Below, piece by piece: positions 22,726-35,564 of a stretch of DNA of 64,000 nucleotides. Source of the DNA: Akebia trifoliata (taxonomy: Eukaryota; Streptophyta; Magnoliopsida; Ranunculales; Lardizabalaceae); the NCBI GenBank assembly GCA_017979445.1, contig CM030706.1:15672967-15736966 (forward strand). Direction: 5' to 3'. The translations under genes and the position numbers were made by a program. Numbering within the stretch: position 1 is the first letter of the stretch; every line of letters begins with the position of its first letter. The notes beneath the pieces are model-generated. The model was given only the letters and a program-made list of their open reading frames with translations. It had not been told where the DNA came from and ran no database searches.

Positions 22726-23460
22726 CGAGAAAAAATGGATAATTCTAGGAAAGAATGACTGGATTTAGGAGTTTTATTCTACCTACTCGGGGTGAAAGAG
22801 TACTGAACTATTTTTTTGGACAAAATCAAATGTAAGATCAGAAACGCTTTTGTTTGAACTTCAAGATTTTATCCAAAAGTTTTACGAATTTAAAACTTGA
22901 GTTTTTATTTCTTTTGAACCTCAAAGATTTTTGAAAAATTGTTATCAAGAAGGTAACCTTAAGTTTGAGATTCCTTTTATCTTTTAAGATTAACATTGCT
23001 CAAAAATAAAATGCCCCCTAGTTTGACAGGTAATATGGCATTGGAGATAATTGAACACATCATGTAAAAATAAAAAATAAAAAAAATGCCCCTAGTATAA
23101 AGGGGGAAAGCTATATATTATAGAAGAAAGAAAATGCCCCTTGTATGAAGGTTTAAAATATTTGATTACCACAGGCGCAATAAAGATTCAATTTTTAATT
23201 TTGACTTTTTATATTGAAGATTTTGAGTAAGCTCAAGAAAATAAAATATTTCCTTTCAAGATTTATTGTAGAATCCACAATTTTTCCTCTTAATTTACTT
23301 GGAGAAGTAGAAAATTTTCAGATCAATCGTAGATGATGCTCATGGCTTCTAAGTCTTTGCCTGGTTTAAGCTAAGTGCTGAGCTTGATTATTCGGACTTC
23401 AAATGTCTCGGCTCGAACCTCCTGAGATTTTCTTATATTTTTCTTTATTACTTTAATTTT

Positions 23461-23685
23461 TGCCTAGATCGCCTTTTCTGATTTTCGATCTAGCGAGCTT
23501 GCTCTAACTTTTGTCTAGATCGCCTTTTCAAGTTTTCAATCTAGCGAACTTTCTTTTCTTTTTTATTTACTCTGATTATTACCAAAGTCATCCTTTCAGA
23601 TTTTCAACCTTGCGAGCTTGCCTTAATTTTTGCCTACGTCACCCTTTTCAGGTTTTCAACTTAGCAGGCTTCATTTATTTATTTT
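23461..23685 (-). repeat. Four spaced hairpins with shared loop motif
   Basis: CTAGATC…GATCTAG around CCTTTTCTGATTTTC at about 23465; CTAGAT…ATCTAG at about 23515; two further copies with weak pairing. Each is followed by a GCGAGCTTGC-like spacer. C has matching hairpins at 58620-58835. Confidence 0.75.
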
Positions 23686-24009
23686 TCTTCCCTTTTAAAC
23701 TTTTGGAGTTACTGTCTGATCATGCTTTACTACCTTCCATAACTTTTTCGCATGGTACTTAGGAGGACTTTTATAGTTAAGCTTGGGACTGGGTATAAAA
23801 AGAAAGGAATTTTGAGGCTCAAAAACCCGAATGCCCCTTGTGTGGTATTTTCTCTTAAATTTTCTCTTTTCCTTTGAACTTTTTTCCCTATTTGACGATA
23901 TTTTTTTTTGTAGGAAAATATATTTTATTTTGATGTGGTCGGGCCTAAAGTAACTTCTCAGGTTGCCTATGTACCCAGACTTTTGGGATCAGACCAAAAT
24001 GTAGTTCGA

Positions 24010-25250
24010 ATTTTTCCCTCCCCTAGGTTGGGTAATCGGGTTGAGAACAAAAAAGGTATTTTTCTTTTGAAAAAAGGTTGCAAAGGGGTTGAGAAAGGCT
24101 ATATTGAACTGGGTAATAGGAGAATTGATTCGGTCAAAGATGGCCTGCTTAGATGTAGTACCATTTGATTTGGTTAAGGTTGGTTGGTTCTGGTAATTCA
24201 ATTCCATCATGGTCTTGAAGTCTGATAGCTTTTCCTGGTAATATTTTCTTGATGATGAACGGACCTCCCCAATTTGGTTTAAACTTCATCTAGGGTCAAA
24301 TATAGGTGCCCAATTCTCTTTGAGTACCAAATCCCCAACTTGTAAGTTACGGGTCTTAATTTTTTTGTCAAACGCACAGGCGACTTTTCTTTGATAAGCC
24401 TGCATGTGGTACAAAGCTCTTAGTCACTTTTCTTCCATCAAATTTAATTTTTCATATCGTTGACAAACTCAATCTACTTCTGACAACTGACTTTCCAACA
24501 AGACCCTAAGAGATGGGATTTCCATTTCGACTGGTAAGACTGCTTCCATGCCATACACGAAAGAATAAGGAGTAGCTCTAGTAGAGGATCGAATTGAAGT
24601 TCGACATGCCCATAGTACGAATGGTAATGTTTCTGATCAATCTCGATGTGATTGACATATTTTCCTGATGATTGTCTTCAGATTCTTATTGGTCGTTTCA
24701 ACTGCTCTATTGGTCTGAAGAAGGTAAGGAGACGATTTGTGGTTCGAGATTTTGAACTTCGAACATACTGGAATAACTTCAACTTTAAAGTGTGATCCAT
24801 TATCAGAGATCAGTTCCGAAAGTACCCCATATTGACTGATGAGGTTTGTTTGGATAAATTTTGCAACTCGAGATGCAGTTAGGACAATATAAGAGGCAAC
24901 TTCGACCCACTTAGTAAAATAATCAATGGCAACTAGAATGTATTCATGCCCGTTTGATGCCTTAGGCGATATTTTACCAATAATGTCAATTTCTCAAACT
25001 GAGAATGGTCATGGTGAAGTCAGACCAACTAATTAAGAAGGTGGCACATGTATAAGGTTTGCATGTATTCGACATTTGGGGCAGGTCTTAACCATGTGAT
25101 GACAATCTATTTCCATCGTGGGCTAGTAATACCCTTGTCTCATAGTTCAACCATTATCTGTTCAGCCTGATCTTCATCAACACATGACAAATGAATCCCA
25201 TCATAAGATCTTTTGTATAAACTTCCTACGCATAGGATGAATTAAGATGC
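24010..25250 (-). pseudogene. int: B integrase (broken)
   Basis: Integrase inserts the DNA copy into the genome. Reading the minus strand, the zinc-finger half with TCPKC is visible near 25085, but the preceding H-H part is missing between SCVDEDQAEQIM (about 25170) and the next block, so the HHCC finger is incomplete. The catalytic core shows D in EIDIIGKISPKASNG, D in LISDNGSHFKVE and E in AVETTNKNLKTI, so all three D-D-E positions can be read. [13 protein letters not shown] and [17 protein letters not shown] follow, then the C-terminal KTRNLQVGDLVLK. Stops and frame changes leave no long ORF. Confidence 0.75.
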
Positions 25251-25529
25251 TAATCTTAGTAGGATTTGTCGTTCCTTCCTCGATGCTTCTTTCGGGAATT
25301 ATTATATTTCCAACAATCTTTTTATATCTGTGTACCATGACTTTCCATCGGGTACTCGAGTATCAATGTTGATCTGATAGCAATATGCAAGTTTGTCTTT
25401 GACTTCGACGGTGATCGGCCTCAATTCCATGCCAAGGGGCAAATGGATCATTGAAGAGGGAGTGCTAAAGCGTCAACAAATCTATTATCTTCCCTTGATA
25501 GGTGTTGGAACAAGATAGCTTTAAACTTA

Positions 25530-25830
25530 CTCACTAAGCTTAATAGATACTCATGGTAAGGCTTCAACTTTTCATCCCTAGTTTTTCATTCTTCCAACGA
25601 CTGATGTATGACCAAGGCTGAATCCCCGAAACTTCAATTTCTATAATACCCAGATTCAAAGTAGCTTCAAGCCCAGCGATGCACGTTTCATATTCCACTG
25701 TATTATTAGTATTAGAAAAGGCTAACTTAATAGTGATAGGAATGTGGCATCCTTCTGAAGAAAACAAAACTACCCTTATTCCATACCCATTTTGATTGGC
25801 GGCCCCATCAAAGTATATCTGTCATGTTTG
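25530..25830 (-). pseudogene. B second RNase H (archaeal-type) remnant
   Basis: Between the first RNase H and integrase, minus strand. Visible are IPITIKLAFSNTNNTVEYET (about 25660-25745), matching NNEAEYE of D with the catalytic glutamate kept, then CIAGLEATLNLGIIEIEV. The later D-S-S-L motif is altered to IQPWS, so the active site is lost. A second RNase H here is a mark of the Tat lineage. Confidence 0.7.
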
Positions 25831-26049
25831 ATTCTGTGGTTCTTTTTCTTCATGCAAAATATTCTCATCTGAGAACTGATCAACAGGCCTTATTCCTTTT
25901 ACCACTGGATGATCTACCAAGTATTCTGTCACAGCTCTCCCCTTGATAGATTTCTACGTAACATACGTGATGTCAAATTCTGATAACAACAACAACCATC
26001 GTGCGGTTCTCCCTATCAGTGCCGATTTCTAGAAGAGATATTTGAGAGG

Positions 26050-26420
26050 ATCCATCCGAGATAACAAGATAACTGAATAAGATAGCATATAATATCAGAG
26101 TCTCTGAGTAGCCCATACCAGTGCCAAACAAGTTTTTTCTAGGGCTGAATACTTTCGTTCATACTCTAACATCTTTTTGCTTATATAGTAGATAGCTCTT
26201 TCTTTGCGATTATCTTTGTCATACTGTACAAGCATGCATCCCATAACTTCTTCTGTAACTGATAGATAAAGAAGAAGTGGTTCCCCCGGTGTAGGTTGAA
26301 CCAAAATAAGCGGGTTCAAGAGATATTCCTTGACTTGATCGAAAACCTTTTGACATAGTTCATTCCAAGCTAGTGGTTCATTTTTCTTGAGAAGCTTGAA
26401 AATAAGTTCGTAGACATTGG
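26050..26420 (-). pseudogene. B first RNase H
   Basis: Minus-strand ORF with VMGCMLVQYDKDNRKERAIY, YISKKMLEYERKYSALEKTC and LALVWATQRL, the usual RT-linked RNase H/connection motifs of Ty3/gypsy. It lies between RT and the second RNase H. Confidence 0.75.
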
Positions 26421-26559
26421 TGAGTTGAACAATGAATCTGCTGACATACGGGATTCTACCTAAGAAATCTCGAATCTATTTTTCAGTCTCAGGTGGTGGC
26501 ATTTCTTGGATGGCTTTAATCTTCACAGGGTCTACTTCGATACCTCTTTGACTGACCAC

Positions 26560-27190
26560 AAATCCCAATAATTTTTCAGAAGTTACTCCAAATACACATT
26601 TCTACTGGTTGAGACGGAGTTGGTACTTTTAAATCCTTGTGAGAAACTTTTCTAGTACAGCAACGTGCCCCAATCGTTCCTTATATTTGACTATCATATC
26701 ATCGTCATAGACTTCAACTTCCTTATGTATCATGTCATGCAGTAAAGTCGTGGCTGCTCTTTGATAGGTGGTTCCAGCGTTCTTCAAACCAAAAGGCATA
26801 ACCTTGTACTAAAAGGTTCCCCACTGTGTGATGAAGAACCTTTTTTTCATATCCTGAAGATCCATTTTTATCTGATTGTACCCTGAAAAACTATCCATGA
26901 AGGACAACAAAACGTGCCCAGCCATACTATCTATTAGAACATCTATGTGCAGTAAAGGAAAACTGTCTTTTGGGCTTGCTTTGTTCAGGTATCTGAAGTC
27001 CACACACATTCTGACATTTCCATCCTTTTTAGGCACTAGGACGACATTAGCAATCCACTCAGGGTATTCTACTACTTCCAAAAATCTTGTGTTAATCTGC
27101 TTCGTAATTTCTTCTTTAATCTTTAGAGTCCATTCTGACTTCATACATCGAAGTTTCTATTTAATTGGTCGAGCATCAGGATATAGTGGA
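26560..27190 (-). pseudogene. pol: B reverse transcriptase
   Basis: RT copies element RNA to DNA. In order: YPEWIANVVLVPKKDGNVRM, CVDFRYLNKASPKDSFPLLH, FMDSFSGYNQIKM, then after a stop at about 26810 VMPFGLKNAG and HKEVEVYDDDMIVK. The catalytic Y-x-D-D has x = D. Homology runs on towards 26460 with the RNase H connection. Confidence 0.8.
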
Positions 27191-28430
27191 ATCCGATGTT
27201 GAATAATATATGTGCTTACTCCTGGCATGTCCTTGTAAGATCACGCGAACACGTCTTTGAACTTTCTGAGCAAGTCTACTATCCCTTTGCGTCCATCGGG
27301 AGATAAGGTGATCCCAATCCGAATCTCTTGAGGACATTATTTTGTTTTGAGGTTGATAACCTCTACTTCCTCTATTAGAGGTTGAGTCCGACGTTTATTT
27401 TCTTGTTCAAGTAATTGATTATTTCAGGGGGAGGTTCTTCATTAGAAGATTCTCCCTCCGAAGCTAGATTATTAGTTAAATTATCATTGCGCTCAGGGTA
27501 ATCAAAAATTTATTTCATTTCATTAATAAGTGATGGGGTAACAGGACTCATTGCAGACTCACTTGACTCAGCAAAAATAACAAACTCACTTGACTTAGCG
27601 GAAACAACTAAATTACTTGACTTAACAGATATAGAGGATTCATCAATCATGCCGGACTGAACAAGACCGACAGAACCAGTCTCAACATGTAGCACAAGAC
27701 TCATTACATGATAATTAGAAAGAAATCCAACTGCGGGTTTGATTACAGACTAAGGATTTGGGATCCTTTTCTCAACTGACAACACTAGGACAATATAATC
27801 TTCAATGAATAACTGATCAATATTGAGGGAGTCCAGATTAAGTTGCCAGTCTTCAGCTTCCTTTTCTTTAGCTTCTATGCTTGCTTCCTTTTCAGGCCAT
27901 TCCTTGCCAAAGAAGATTTCAAATCCCAGCAGACGGGTACCCGTGATGTGATCAATAAATGGCTCTAGGAACCCACAATATTGAAAGTCTTCTCCTTCTT
28001 TCACGAAATAGCCATTAAGGGTCTTACGATAAGGCTTCATTTTAATTAAATCTGTGGTGTGCCCTTGCCTTTTTGCAATTGTCTTGTCTCGTTTTATCTT
28101 CCATATTGGGCCCAATCTTCCTTAGTAGGTTTATATCTTAGCCCGAATATGCCGATGACTTCTTTAATCAATGGTGCCTCTTTAATACCTTGTTGCTTGC
28201 GACCTAAGCCCATACCATGGAAAAATCTCATTTTTTTAACATATTGGCCAAGTAGCAGTTAGAGGTATTCTCGATAGGAAAATATTCTTTCACCGAGTGA
28301 TCCCATTGGACTAGGCATATCTTTTCAAATTCAAACCTACTGAGCACTACCCCATGTTGTTCTGGTTGAATCTCAAGTAACGGTTCATTCTTGACTTCGA
28401 TACTATTTATAATTTCCACAATCTCAGCAT
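27190..28430 (-). pseudogene. B protease-RT linker
   Basis: Broken reading frames at 28419-28228, 28115-27750 and 27704-27510 lie between protease and RT. Recognisable parts are KKMRFFHGMGLGRKQQGI-like glycine-rich residues near 28210 and FVKEGEDFQYCGFLEPFIDH (about 28000), common in Ogre linkers. The role is unknown. Confidence 0.6.
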
Positions 28431-28439
28431 CTCCATGAA

Positions 28440-28840
28440 GGGTAATTACTAGTCTATTTTTGATAAACTTAACTTTCTGGTGTAGCGTGGAAGGTATGGC
28501 TTTGATCTAGTGTAACCATGGTTTTCATAACAATAAATTGAAAGAGGACTGGATATCAATAACCTGAAATTCCAAAGGAAATTCAGTTTTGCCTGTAGAC
28601 AATCGAATGTACAAAATTCCCAGTACATCCTTCTTGGTGTTATCATATGCCCTAAGACCCTGATTAGTGGGCTTGAGATCTTCAGCTTTAAATCCAAGAT
28701 AAGTAGCAGTCTTCAAAGGGCAAACATTCAATGCACTTCCATTATCAATTAAAACCAAAGGTACTTTCATCCCGTTACAATCGATTGTGATGTGCAACGA
28801 CTTAGTGTGGCTTACTCCCTCTTTTGGGAGATCTGAATCC
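28440..28840 (-). pseudogene. pro: B aspartic protease
   Basis: The frame 28797-28525 shows MHITIDCNGMKVPLVLID followed by NGSALNVCPL: D-N-G-S takes the place of the usual D-T/S-G. Then LRAYDNTKKDVLG and FQVIDIQSSFNLLL. The expected RPW-L-H follows near 28510 after a frame change. It would cleave the gag-pol polyprotein. Confidence 0.8.
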
Positions 28841-28959
28841 GAGAAAGATAGGATATTCTCTACATAAGTCGTCCCTACTATACTGTCTAGCTGGTCTGGG
28901 GAAGTATCAAGGGAAACATGGGCTATATTTAGTGCTTTGAGAACAGCCTCCCTATGGCC

Positions 28960-30684
28960 CCTGATTTTTTCAACTACTTGATCATAACGTCATCTTCCTC
29001 GATGTTCTCTTTGATAGGATCTTCTTTTCCTTTTCTAGCCAAAGCTGCAAGATTACCAACATAGAGTTCTTGTAGCTTAAAAATTCTCCCTCCTGAGTCA
29101 CATGTCTGACTTCATCACAAGAAAGGGAGAAAGACTCATCTTCTTTAGTCAACAAGTATGGATTTTCCTCTGTCAATGAGATAGGGTTTTTCAGATTCAT
29201 TTGAGTCAAAAGATAACTAATGAACGCAGGGCTATCATAACGAGGTGGGGATAGACGGTATGCATCATTTGGGGTTAGATCGAGAGGTTCATAACTTGTA
29301 ATGAAGACTTCATCAGTGAAAGCTATTCTAACAATGGGGTAACTAGGTGGTTCGACTTGGATGGGATGGATGAGAGAAACAGGGTCAAACGGTAACTGGG
29401 TGTTGAAAATCATGTTCAAGGTTGGTGGAGGTTGATAGGCAGGCAATGGATTAGTGGTGACATTTAGTGATGTTGGGCTAGGGATTGTGACCTTTTTTGC
29501 ATTGATAAGATTTTGAATGGCATAACGGAGAGTGATACACCATCGGTGTAATGGCCAGTGTTTTGATGGAATTCGCAAACAAATTAGAATTATGTCCGAC
29601 TGGCAAGGGATTTGGTAATGGTCGGGGTTGTATCGGGGTAAGAAGGACTTTTTTCTATAGTTTTTGAAAGGTTACGTAAGAGTCATCCCTAAATTTGTAA
29701 ATTGACGAGGAGTTCGGGGCTGACCTGGGTGAGTTTGATTATTGGACCGGGCTAGAGGCTGAACTGGGGTAGCTGACGTGTTGGCTATGTAAACATGGTT
29801 GGTACTAGGTTTGGGAACATAGGGTTTCTTAGACTTGTTGTCCGAGGGGTTAGAAAGAACCCAAGAGGCAAAGGCGTCCCCGAGTTGGCTTCCGACTTGT
29901 AATAAGGATTCAAAAGTAGGGAGATATTGAGCAACCAAGTGTTGAGCATATCCTTGTGTTAAGTTTTTCAGGATAATGGCTACTTGTTCCTTTTCTGATG
30001 GCTTATCCCATAGTTGGGCAGCTTTGGCCTTCCAACGACCAATGAAATCAATAAAAGTTTTCTCATTTTCTACTTAATTGACTCCAAATCCCTTCTTAAA
30101 GTTTCAATCTCGGTACTGTACTTATATTGATGCCAGAAGGCCTTTGACATCTTCTCCCATGTACCTACTACAATTGGATCTTGAGACATCAATCATCGTA
30201 GAGCTGATCCTGATAGAGTTCGCTGAAATTGCAATGTCATTGGTTCATCACTAAGCCCCATAGCGCACATGTTAGTAACATACACCTTAAGATACGTTTT
30301 TGCACAACCTATCCCACTAAACTTGTCCATTTCAGGCATTACAAATTTCTCTGGCAAATGAATTCTAGGGATACGGTTCAGAGCTTTAATGCTTGTTGCA
30401 ATTTCATCGATACCCTTTATACTCTTCATAGCTGACTCTAACTGAGACATCTTGTTGGCTAACACCGGAGTTTCATTGAAATGTTCATCTACGTCAAGTT
30501 CAAAGACCTCATGTGCATGTCTCGTTGTATTTTTTTCTATCCTTTTTCTTTTTGATAGTCAAGGGGATTGCCTGTTGATTCTGAAATCTGTTCTAAAACT
30601 TTCACTTTGCCTTTTATATGTTGATATCATTGGCGAAGGCTGCCAAAATCTTACGGATCTCTGTAAGCTCAGATTCTGAAGCCA
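28960..30684 (-). pseudogene. gag: B gag
   Basis: ATG at 30684 (MASESELTEIRKILAAF). Frameshifts divide it into 30465-30193 (IHLPEKFVMPEMDKFSGIGC, TLQFQRTLSGSALR), 29938-29672 (YLPTFESLLQVGSQLGDAFA) and 29578-28982. The zinc-knuckle region near 29575-29520 keeps CEFHQNTGHYTD and the following RYAIQNLI helix. Downstream is a proline-rich part (NPLPAYQPPPTL) and ENPYLLTKEDESFSLS. It has the same architecture as the gag remnant of A. Confidence 0.82.
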
Positions 30685-30989
30685 TTTCTGCTTGTTGACT
30701 TGGTACTGAAGTTCGCTCTAACCAACTGGAGTTACAACTCCAACTAGGAGGTGGACGCTTGAATTTGGGCGCAATGATAATCCTATACACCCTATCAAAG
30801 ATAAATTTAATCAATTTCAGTGTTACCCCCTTGATAACATTTTAATGAGTCATTTTATTGAAGTTTGGGCACCAATCCATTAAATAATCCATTCATTCAA
30901 TGATCATTCAAAAGAAAAAATAACTTTATTAAAAATTATTAACAAAGAAATGTTCTTATTATAACATCTTTTAACAAATCTGACTTAAA

Positions 30990-32151
30990 CTATTTTTTAT
31001 ATGGACGCTTGGCTTTGTCTTGATGGTCATCAGGATTGCTATCAGGCTTGATCCTTTTGGCTCTAACAAATGGTTCTTTGAATTCTGTTGGTCCATCTGG
31101 ATACCCTAAGGTGCATTTGTTTCTAGCCTTCTCAATGAAATACACTAACTTTTCAGTCAATGACTCGGAAGGGAAGAAAGCTTTGTGTTGAGGTAATGAT
31201 AACTTTATAGGTACGTCGTATTACTCTGAGATCAATGCAGGTTTGTAGAAAGATGTTTCTTCTAGTCTGATCAAATAGATATAATAGGATCTTTTGGTTC
31301 CTAGGACAGGGGGATCAGTCATCCACCAAGGCATTTTAAACCGATATGATGGCAAGGCGAAAATCCAACCATTTGCTCCAAGCCTTGACTAAATTGTGAC
31401 GCACTAACAGATTTCTTTTGAAAAAGTGTTCTGGCCCATACTCGAGGTTTGAAGGGACATCTATAATTTTGAGACGGTTACAAAATCACATATAAAGTAG
31501 GTGTGGGCTTCCTTTCAAGTTTTTCCTCTCACCATTCTTTATGGCATTTAAACCTGAGAAAGTTTCAGTTAGGATAAGAGGTATAGGATTGGCTTTCCTT
31601 GAGAGTTGGGAGGCTATGTCTATGAAGGACTCAGGGACAGTCTGACCATCACTTTTGGAGGTCAACATGTATTGGGCTAAGATTCCTAAGCACAGACAGT
31701 AATCTCTAGTGGCTCGCCAGGCTTCAAGTTTTACATTGACGGGATGACTGCGGAAGTAATACGGGCCCAGTAAAGGTACCAAGTCCAATCTCTCGTTATA
31801 GACTAAGACTTTGGCTTCTTCTTTTAAAATGTTCAACCTTGTGGCAAAGTCACCAGAATATCCTATCTTCAATGAGGGCCTGACTAGAGGTCCTAAAGTG
31901 GATATCATCATAATGCCACAATAATCACCGTGAGTAGGGCACAAGTGCATACACCCAATATGGAATATGTGAAAGTAAGGGTTCCAACGCTTAGCCATAG
32001 CACGTAAGAGGTTCTAGTCTATCTCAAACTCGTGGAAGTAGAGAACACTCCTTAACATGAATTTCCCAAAATTGATCTTCTCTACAGGGTGCATCCCTAT
32101 GACGGTTGTTTTGACTAATTGATCGATTGGGTTAATGCCTGCGACTAGCAT
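30990..32151 (-). pseudogene. B ORF1 upstream of gag, DUF7745-like
   Basis: From ATG 32151 (MLVAGINPIDQLVKTTVIGM) to stop 30990, with one in-frame TAG near 32010 and frame damage near 31480-31400. The middle part, 31998-31486, reads RWNPYFHIFHIGCMHLCPTH and later SRKANPIPLILTETFSGLN and GSPHLLYM. The L-x-P-T-x-x-x-Y, N-P-x-P-x-x-L-x-x-T and x-H-L-L-Y patterns match what I know of the plant domain DUF7745. The C-terminus is basic (RAKRIKPDSNPDDHQDKAKR). An ORF1 before gag is a hallmark of Ogre; its role is unknown. Neither A nor C retains it. Confidence 0.7.
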
Positions 32152-32239
32152 CCTGGTTTGACATAAAAGGGTATTTTAGTACACTTCCAAGGTCCATATA
32201 TTTTTGTAAGTCATAAAGAAATCAATTACTTTTCCTTTA

Positions 32240-32400
32240 TCTTCTTTCCTTTGTAAAATATTTTCTTTTGAAAAATCTTGTTCTTATGGAAAATATTTTC
32301 CGGAAAATATTTTTTCTAGAGAATTCTTTTTCTAGACTTCTTCTAGAAAACACTTTTCCTGAAAAATACTTTCCTTTTGTAAATCATTTTTCTTCTTTGA
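32240..32400 (-). repeat. Palindromic GGAAAATATTTTCC-type cluster
   Basis: Short self-complementary words in a row: GGAAAATATTTTCC at about 32300, TTTTCCGGAAAA at about 32305 and TTCTAGAA at about 32340. The matching part of C (61030-61260) is longer. Confidence 0.7.
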
Positions 32401-32759
32401 AAATGGCTTGAAACCTGAATTTAGAAAAGAAGTTGATTTCCATTTTGATTTAACTAGCCTGGCCCATCATGATTGTTGGATCGAGATGGACTGAGTCATT
32501 TTGAATTATGGCAAAAAATGGATTCTTTATTGGGTCGGTGCACCCATTTTAATTAGGTAAAATAAAAAACTTTAATCCTTGAGGACGACCATACATTCTG
32601 ATCTCATCATTCACATACACTCTGATATAATCAATCACATACATTCATCATTCACAAGGTCCCAAACAATAAACAACCCGGGAACACCCACGATCAGTTT
32701 GAGTCGTGACCTACAGGGGAGGTTTTTAGGCTCTAAGCTTACTATGTGCAATGCATTTT

Positions 32760-33520
32760 TATCTAGCCACCCTTGCCCAAGTACACCTATACACCTCTCG
32801 AGCGTACTCAATCAGACGGTACGTGGTGACTTGGTTCGATATACCGTATAGGTGACAATTTAAAACTTCAAGTCATTTTTTTGAAGTAAAAAACAGCCAG
32901 TTTAATCCCCAGATCAAAGGTGGCGCGTAATGCTTGTGCAAAAGCACTCTTAAATCACCTGTTTTCTAGAATAGACGTAGTCTATCCTCCTATTACCGTA
33001 GTACATCGGAGCAGGATCTCTCTTAGGCACTGGTTTTGACCAAGAAGTGCAATTGATGTACTTATATTATCTTTGATATACCTATGGGTACAAGTCAAGA
33101 GTTGTAGCTCTAATAAATGGTTTGGCATCCCACGAGGGGACTGACTACGAACTAGTACTACATTGGCAAACAGGACATGTGACTGTACGACTTACAATAG
33201 GTCAAAGGTTCAGGTTGCTCCAACCTGGGTGCATCGATATACCTTTCAGAGTCACCTGATCAGACGGTACTGATGCCCTAGTTTGATATATCCTAAGGTA
33301 CGTGACTGGAGTTGTGGTTTTCATGAATGACGTCACTTCTCCAAAGAGACCAGGCCACGCACTAGTACCACGTTGGCTATATTGGGACATGCAAGCATGC
33401 AAAATAGTAAACGTGCAAGTGGTGTGTGCAAAACAGGGTGGGATGTGCCCGGGGCCTTTTTCAAACCAATGGGCCCATGGGCCTGATCATTACAACATGG
33501 GGCATGAATATTAATCAAGA
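32760..33520 (-). other. Conserved leader block (B copy)
   Basis: Shares GTGACTGGAGTTGTGGTTTT, CACGCACTAGTACCACGTTGG and the GTATATCGATGCACC-type modules with A and C. No frame is conserved. Confidence 0.65.
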
Positions 33521-34809
33521 CAAATACCAATCCAATCATAACCCATCATATTCACATTTGGATAAAAAATAATCAATCACATATATCTCAATCACGGTTA
33601 TGGCACATTGGATAGGCAATCAACACAAAGTCTAATAATTAGGTCCAATCATTGAAACATGAAATCTTTAGACCACACCAAAGAGATTTTTTTTTATGTG
33701 GTTCAATCGTGGATTATTTTGGGTGACCCTAGATAAATTGGGATTTCAAAGCATATTAGATTAAGGATGGAAAGATAATGGTTGGAGCAAGAGGTGGTTT
33801 TTATTTCTTTTTTTTTTATTTCTTTTTTATTTTAAAAAAAAAACAGCTAATTGATTTTATTGAAACCCATATTTTTTATATACAATTTATTTGTGATCTA
33901 ACAAGCATCAAAATATAGTGATTTTAATTAGAGTATAGTGATATGGGTACTTGGTATGAAAATAAGGAACCTAGAAAAAAAATAAAACAAATATAACGAT
34001 CGACTTTTGCATGGAACCTTTTCAATCAAAATGAAGAGATTAGGTTGGAGATTCAATTCTCCAATTATACTTAGGTTGCAAAAATCCTCTTTTTTTTATG
34101 TTTTGATTTTTGGTCGAACATGTAATCAGTACCAAAGATGGTACAGAAAGTTCACACTTTCAAAGGAATTCGGAGTCTGCACATCAAGAACCCAACAAAA
34201 TATGTTCTTGATAACCTTATCAGACTCAATCTTGAGGAAAAAACACAAAACAGAAATCACCATTACTAGGAGACTATAGTAACGTCCCCAAAAGCATCAA
34301 CGATCCTAAAATTCAAGACCGATGAGATCTAAATCCTAAAACCCCAAAAGCATCAACGATCTCTCCGAAACATAGAAGAAATTCCAACAAATTTTGGATG
34401 GTTCGAGTTTCGTTCGATCTTTCAATCTCCTTTCCTCTTCAACTCCCAAACACAAAGCAATCAGCATTTTTTTTTTTTATAATCTGAACGAAAAAACCCT
34501 GAAACTTTCGTCAAAAAATCGTTTAGAAAAGAAAATCGATCAAGATCAGATTCACTTCGAACAATACATAATGATTCATGTCTCGGAATCACGAGATTTG
34601 ATCTATCTTTTTGAATTAACGTCTAAATAGTAGAAACAATTCAGATTTTCGAAAGAGGAAAAAAAACATGGACTGCATCAAGGTTTTACTATTTCGCTTC
34701 GAACCAACGACTTCCTATCGATATGAACTATCAAAATTCTACGATTCTTCGACAGGAGCAAGAAAGACCGACTTTCTTTTTGGTGACATCGTGTAAGATT
34801 GAGAAGTAG

Positions 34810-34843
34810 GGAGAGAGATAAAGAGAGAGAGAGAGAGAGAAAG
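34810..34843. repeat. (GA)n simple repeat
   Basis: Run of GAGAGA interrupted by ATAAA, in the B leader. Confidence 0.9.
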
Positions 34844-35547
34844 AAGGAAACATTTTTCCTTCTTGCTATCTTCTTTGGACGTTTGGAGAAGAAGATAGAA
34901 AAAAATAAATAAATAAAACGCTAACAGCACACCACCCACCATATTAAACACATTAGGTGTTTGACCATTAAAAACAAATTTTTATGGGGACACACCAACC
35001 TAAAAATAATCAAAACGAGGGGTTGCTGCTAACAGAACCTCAAAACCATTTTTTTAAAAACTTTTTTTTTACTATTTTTGTTGCTTTCCTTCTTGCTATA
35101 ATGGGCAGCACGACTTGCCTAAAAAAAATTATTTAAAAAAAAAAAACCAGCTGATTAAATACACACTTTTTTTATAAAAAAAATGCTATCCAAGGATCAA
35201 TTGCACACACCTAAATTTTTTTTTTTAAATAAAAATCTATAAAAATAAAAATAAAAATTTCATTGATCCAACCATCATCATCCCATTTTCAATAAAACCA
35301 TCCCTTTGAAATCTCACATTATTTAAGGTCATTCCGAATGACCCTTGATTAAACCATAGAAAATAATATGTTGGAGCAAGGTACTCCAAGTAGAACCGAA
35401 TGATTAATGATTGGACCAACAAGAATAATAAATAATAAAACTGATAAACAAACAATAAAAAGAAACTAATTAAAAATTAAATAAAAAAAAATTAGGTCAT
35501 TAGCAATGTTCCCATACTTGGGACTTTTAAGTCTGATCCTAAAATAT

Positions 35548-35564
35548 CCCCAGTGGAGTCGCCA
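35548..35564 (-). promoter_or_regulatory. B primer-binding site
   Basis: CCCCAGTGGAGTCGCCA on the plus strand, i.e. TGGCGACTCCACTGGGG in element sense, identical to that of O; one base from the 5' LTR. Confidence 0.85.

Larger units (their letters stand above)
22176..24010 (-). other. B region between integrase and 3' LTR
   Basis: Non-coding. From left to right it holds a diverged stretch, a ~33-bp array (22440-22725), A/T-rich blocks with AATGCCCC repeats (23010-23150), four spaced hairpins (23461-23680) and a conserved stretch with ACTTCTCAGGTTGCCTA (about 23951). The ORFs at 22456-22650, 23511-23762 and 23935-24168 fall on repeats and have no domain. Confidence 0.7.
32152..35546 (-). other. 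B leader between PBS and ORF1
   Basis: About 3.4 kb, non-coding. It has palindromic AAAATATTTT-rich sequence (32240-32400), the conserved leader block (32760-33520), an unmatched stretch (33800-34750), a (GA)n run and A/T-rich tracts (34990-35250). ORFs here (34007-34279, 34394-34630) show no domain. Confidence 0.65.

Noticed and set aside
33302..33539. Overlapping ORFs in the conserved leader block of B
   Set aside because: The matching ORF in A (9014-9199) does not keep the same frame or sequence; conservation is at the DNA level only.
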